In this document: positions 5,994 through 6,100 of the stretch, in pieces
Layout of the letters: the number at the start of each line of letters is the position of its first letter
Position numbering within the stretch: the stretch's first letter is position 1
From: Gemmatimonadota bacterium
Lineage (GTDB): Bacteria; Gemmatimonadota; Gemmatimonadetes; Gemmatimonadales; Gemmatimonadaceae
DNA: 6,100 nt
Assembly: GCA_028287205.1 (NCBI GenBank)
Contig: JAQBQC010000452.1
Coordinates: 1-6,100, forward strand
Reading direction: 5' to 3'
The notes under the pieces: generated by a model
The model's database searches: none
What the model was told of the DNA's origin: nothing
The model's input: the letters and a program-made list of their open reading frames with translations, nothing else
Program-made: the position numbers and the translations under genes

Positions 5994-6100
5994 TCAGGAC
6001 ACTAGACCGCCACACGAGGCGCGGATGACGAGGGTGGTGGAGAGCTGCAGCTGCTGATGGGGGCGAGTGCCCTTCTGCAGTGACACGAGCAGCAGCGCGG
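5994..6100 (-). CDS. LacI-family transcriptional regulator (C-terminal fragment, cut by window edge)
   Basis: The last 34 codons of a gene entering from beyond position 6100 and ending in TGA at 5996-5994. The fragment runs from ALLLVSLQKGTRP through LQLSTTLVIRASCG to GGLVS. LacI-family repressors commonly end with a helix of the form LLLxxLxG, then a strand like LPTELVVRxSC; the spacing and the terminal VIRASCG fit this well. Such proteins bind a sugar in their C-terminal domain and control neighbouring uptake genes, which suits a receptor, hydrolase and ABC transporter downstream on the same strand. The DNA-binding domain is outside the window, so the call rests on a short motif and context. 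Its stop overlaps an ATG (TGATG) that is in frame with the receptor. Confidence 0.62.
   Translation of the reverse strand, partial: ALLLVSLQKGTRPHQQLQLSTTLVIRASCGGLVS

Noticed and set aside
5914..6015. GTG start at 6015 for the receptor (34 extra residues)
   Set aside because: It lies inside the regulator coding end, lacks a ribosome binding site, and delays the signal peptide; the ATG at 5913 has GGAGGAG at ideal spacing.
6043..6052. Palindrome AGCTGCAGCT as an operator
   Set aside because: It falls inside the regulator coding sequence (Gln/Leu codons), is only 10 bases, and is easily produced by CAG/CTG codons.

Overview
The window looks like part of one carbohydrate-uptake locus from a GC-rich, Gram-negative, non-proteobacterial bacterium. 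Gemmatimonadota is the best guess. The guess rests on an Oar-type TonB-dependent receptor with a carboxypeptidase-regulatory-like N-terminal domain and an ARRIGF-type motif, a SusC-like role with no visible SusD, and lipoprotein carriers. Acidobacteriota or another soil lineage is possible. Every gene I can support lies on the minus strand, so the locus reads from position 6100 down to position 1.

In transcription order: (1) 6100-5994, the last 34 codons of a gene whose C-terminus looks like a LacI-family sugar-responsive repressor. (2) An 80-bp spacer holding a nested direct-repeat cluster and a strong ribosome binding site. (3) 5913-2944, a complete TonB-dependent outer-membrane receptor (989 aa). 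(4) A 70-bp spacer with a 17-bp hairpin that pairs fully only in the minus-strand RNA. (5) 2871-1390, a lipoprotein glycoside hydrolase of the glucoamylase-like PF10091/COG5368 family, which includes the GH144 beta-1,2-glucanases. (6) 1390-74, a lipidated sugar ABC-transporter solute-binding protein, joined to the hydrolase by a TGATG stop/start overlap. (7) 77-1, the first 25 codons of a MalF-type permease, joined to the binding protein by a GTGA overlap. This last gene is absent from a simple ORF scan because the window cuts it off.

The genes suggest one route: the receptor moves an oligosaccharide across the outer membrane, the lipid-anchored hydrolase shortens it, the binding protein passes it to the inner-membrane ABC permease, and the LacI-type regulator responds to it. 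By family, the best substrate guess is beta-1,2-glucan or sophoro-oligosaccharides; this is inference. The most notable points are the SusD-less layout, the strand-specific hairpin between receptor and hydrolase, the start-stop overlaps (including a possible coupled start for the receptor), and the repeat cluster upstream of the receptor. No RNA genes, CRISPR arrays or mobile elements were seen.
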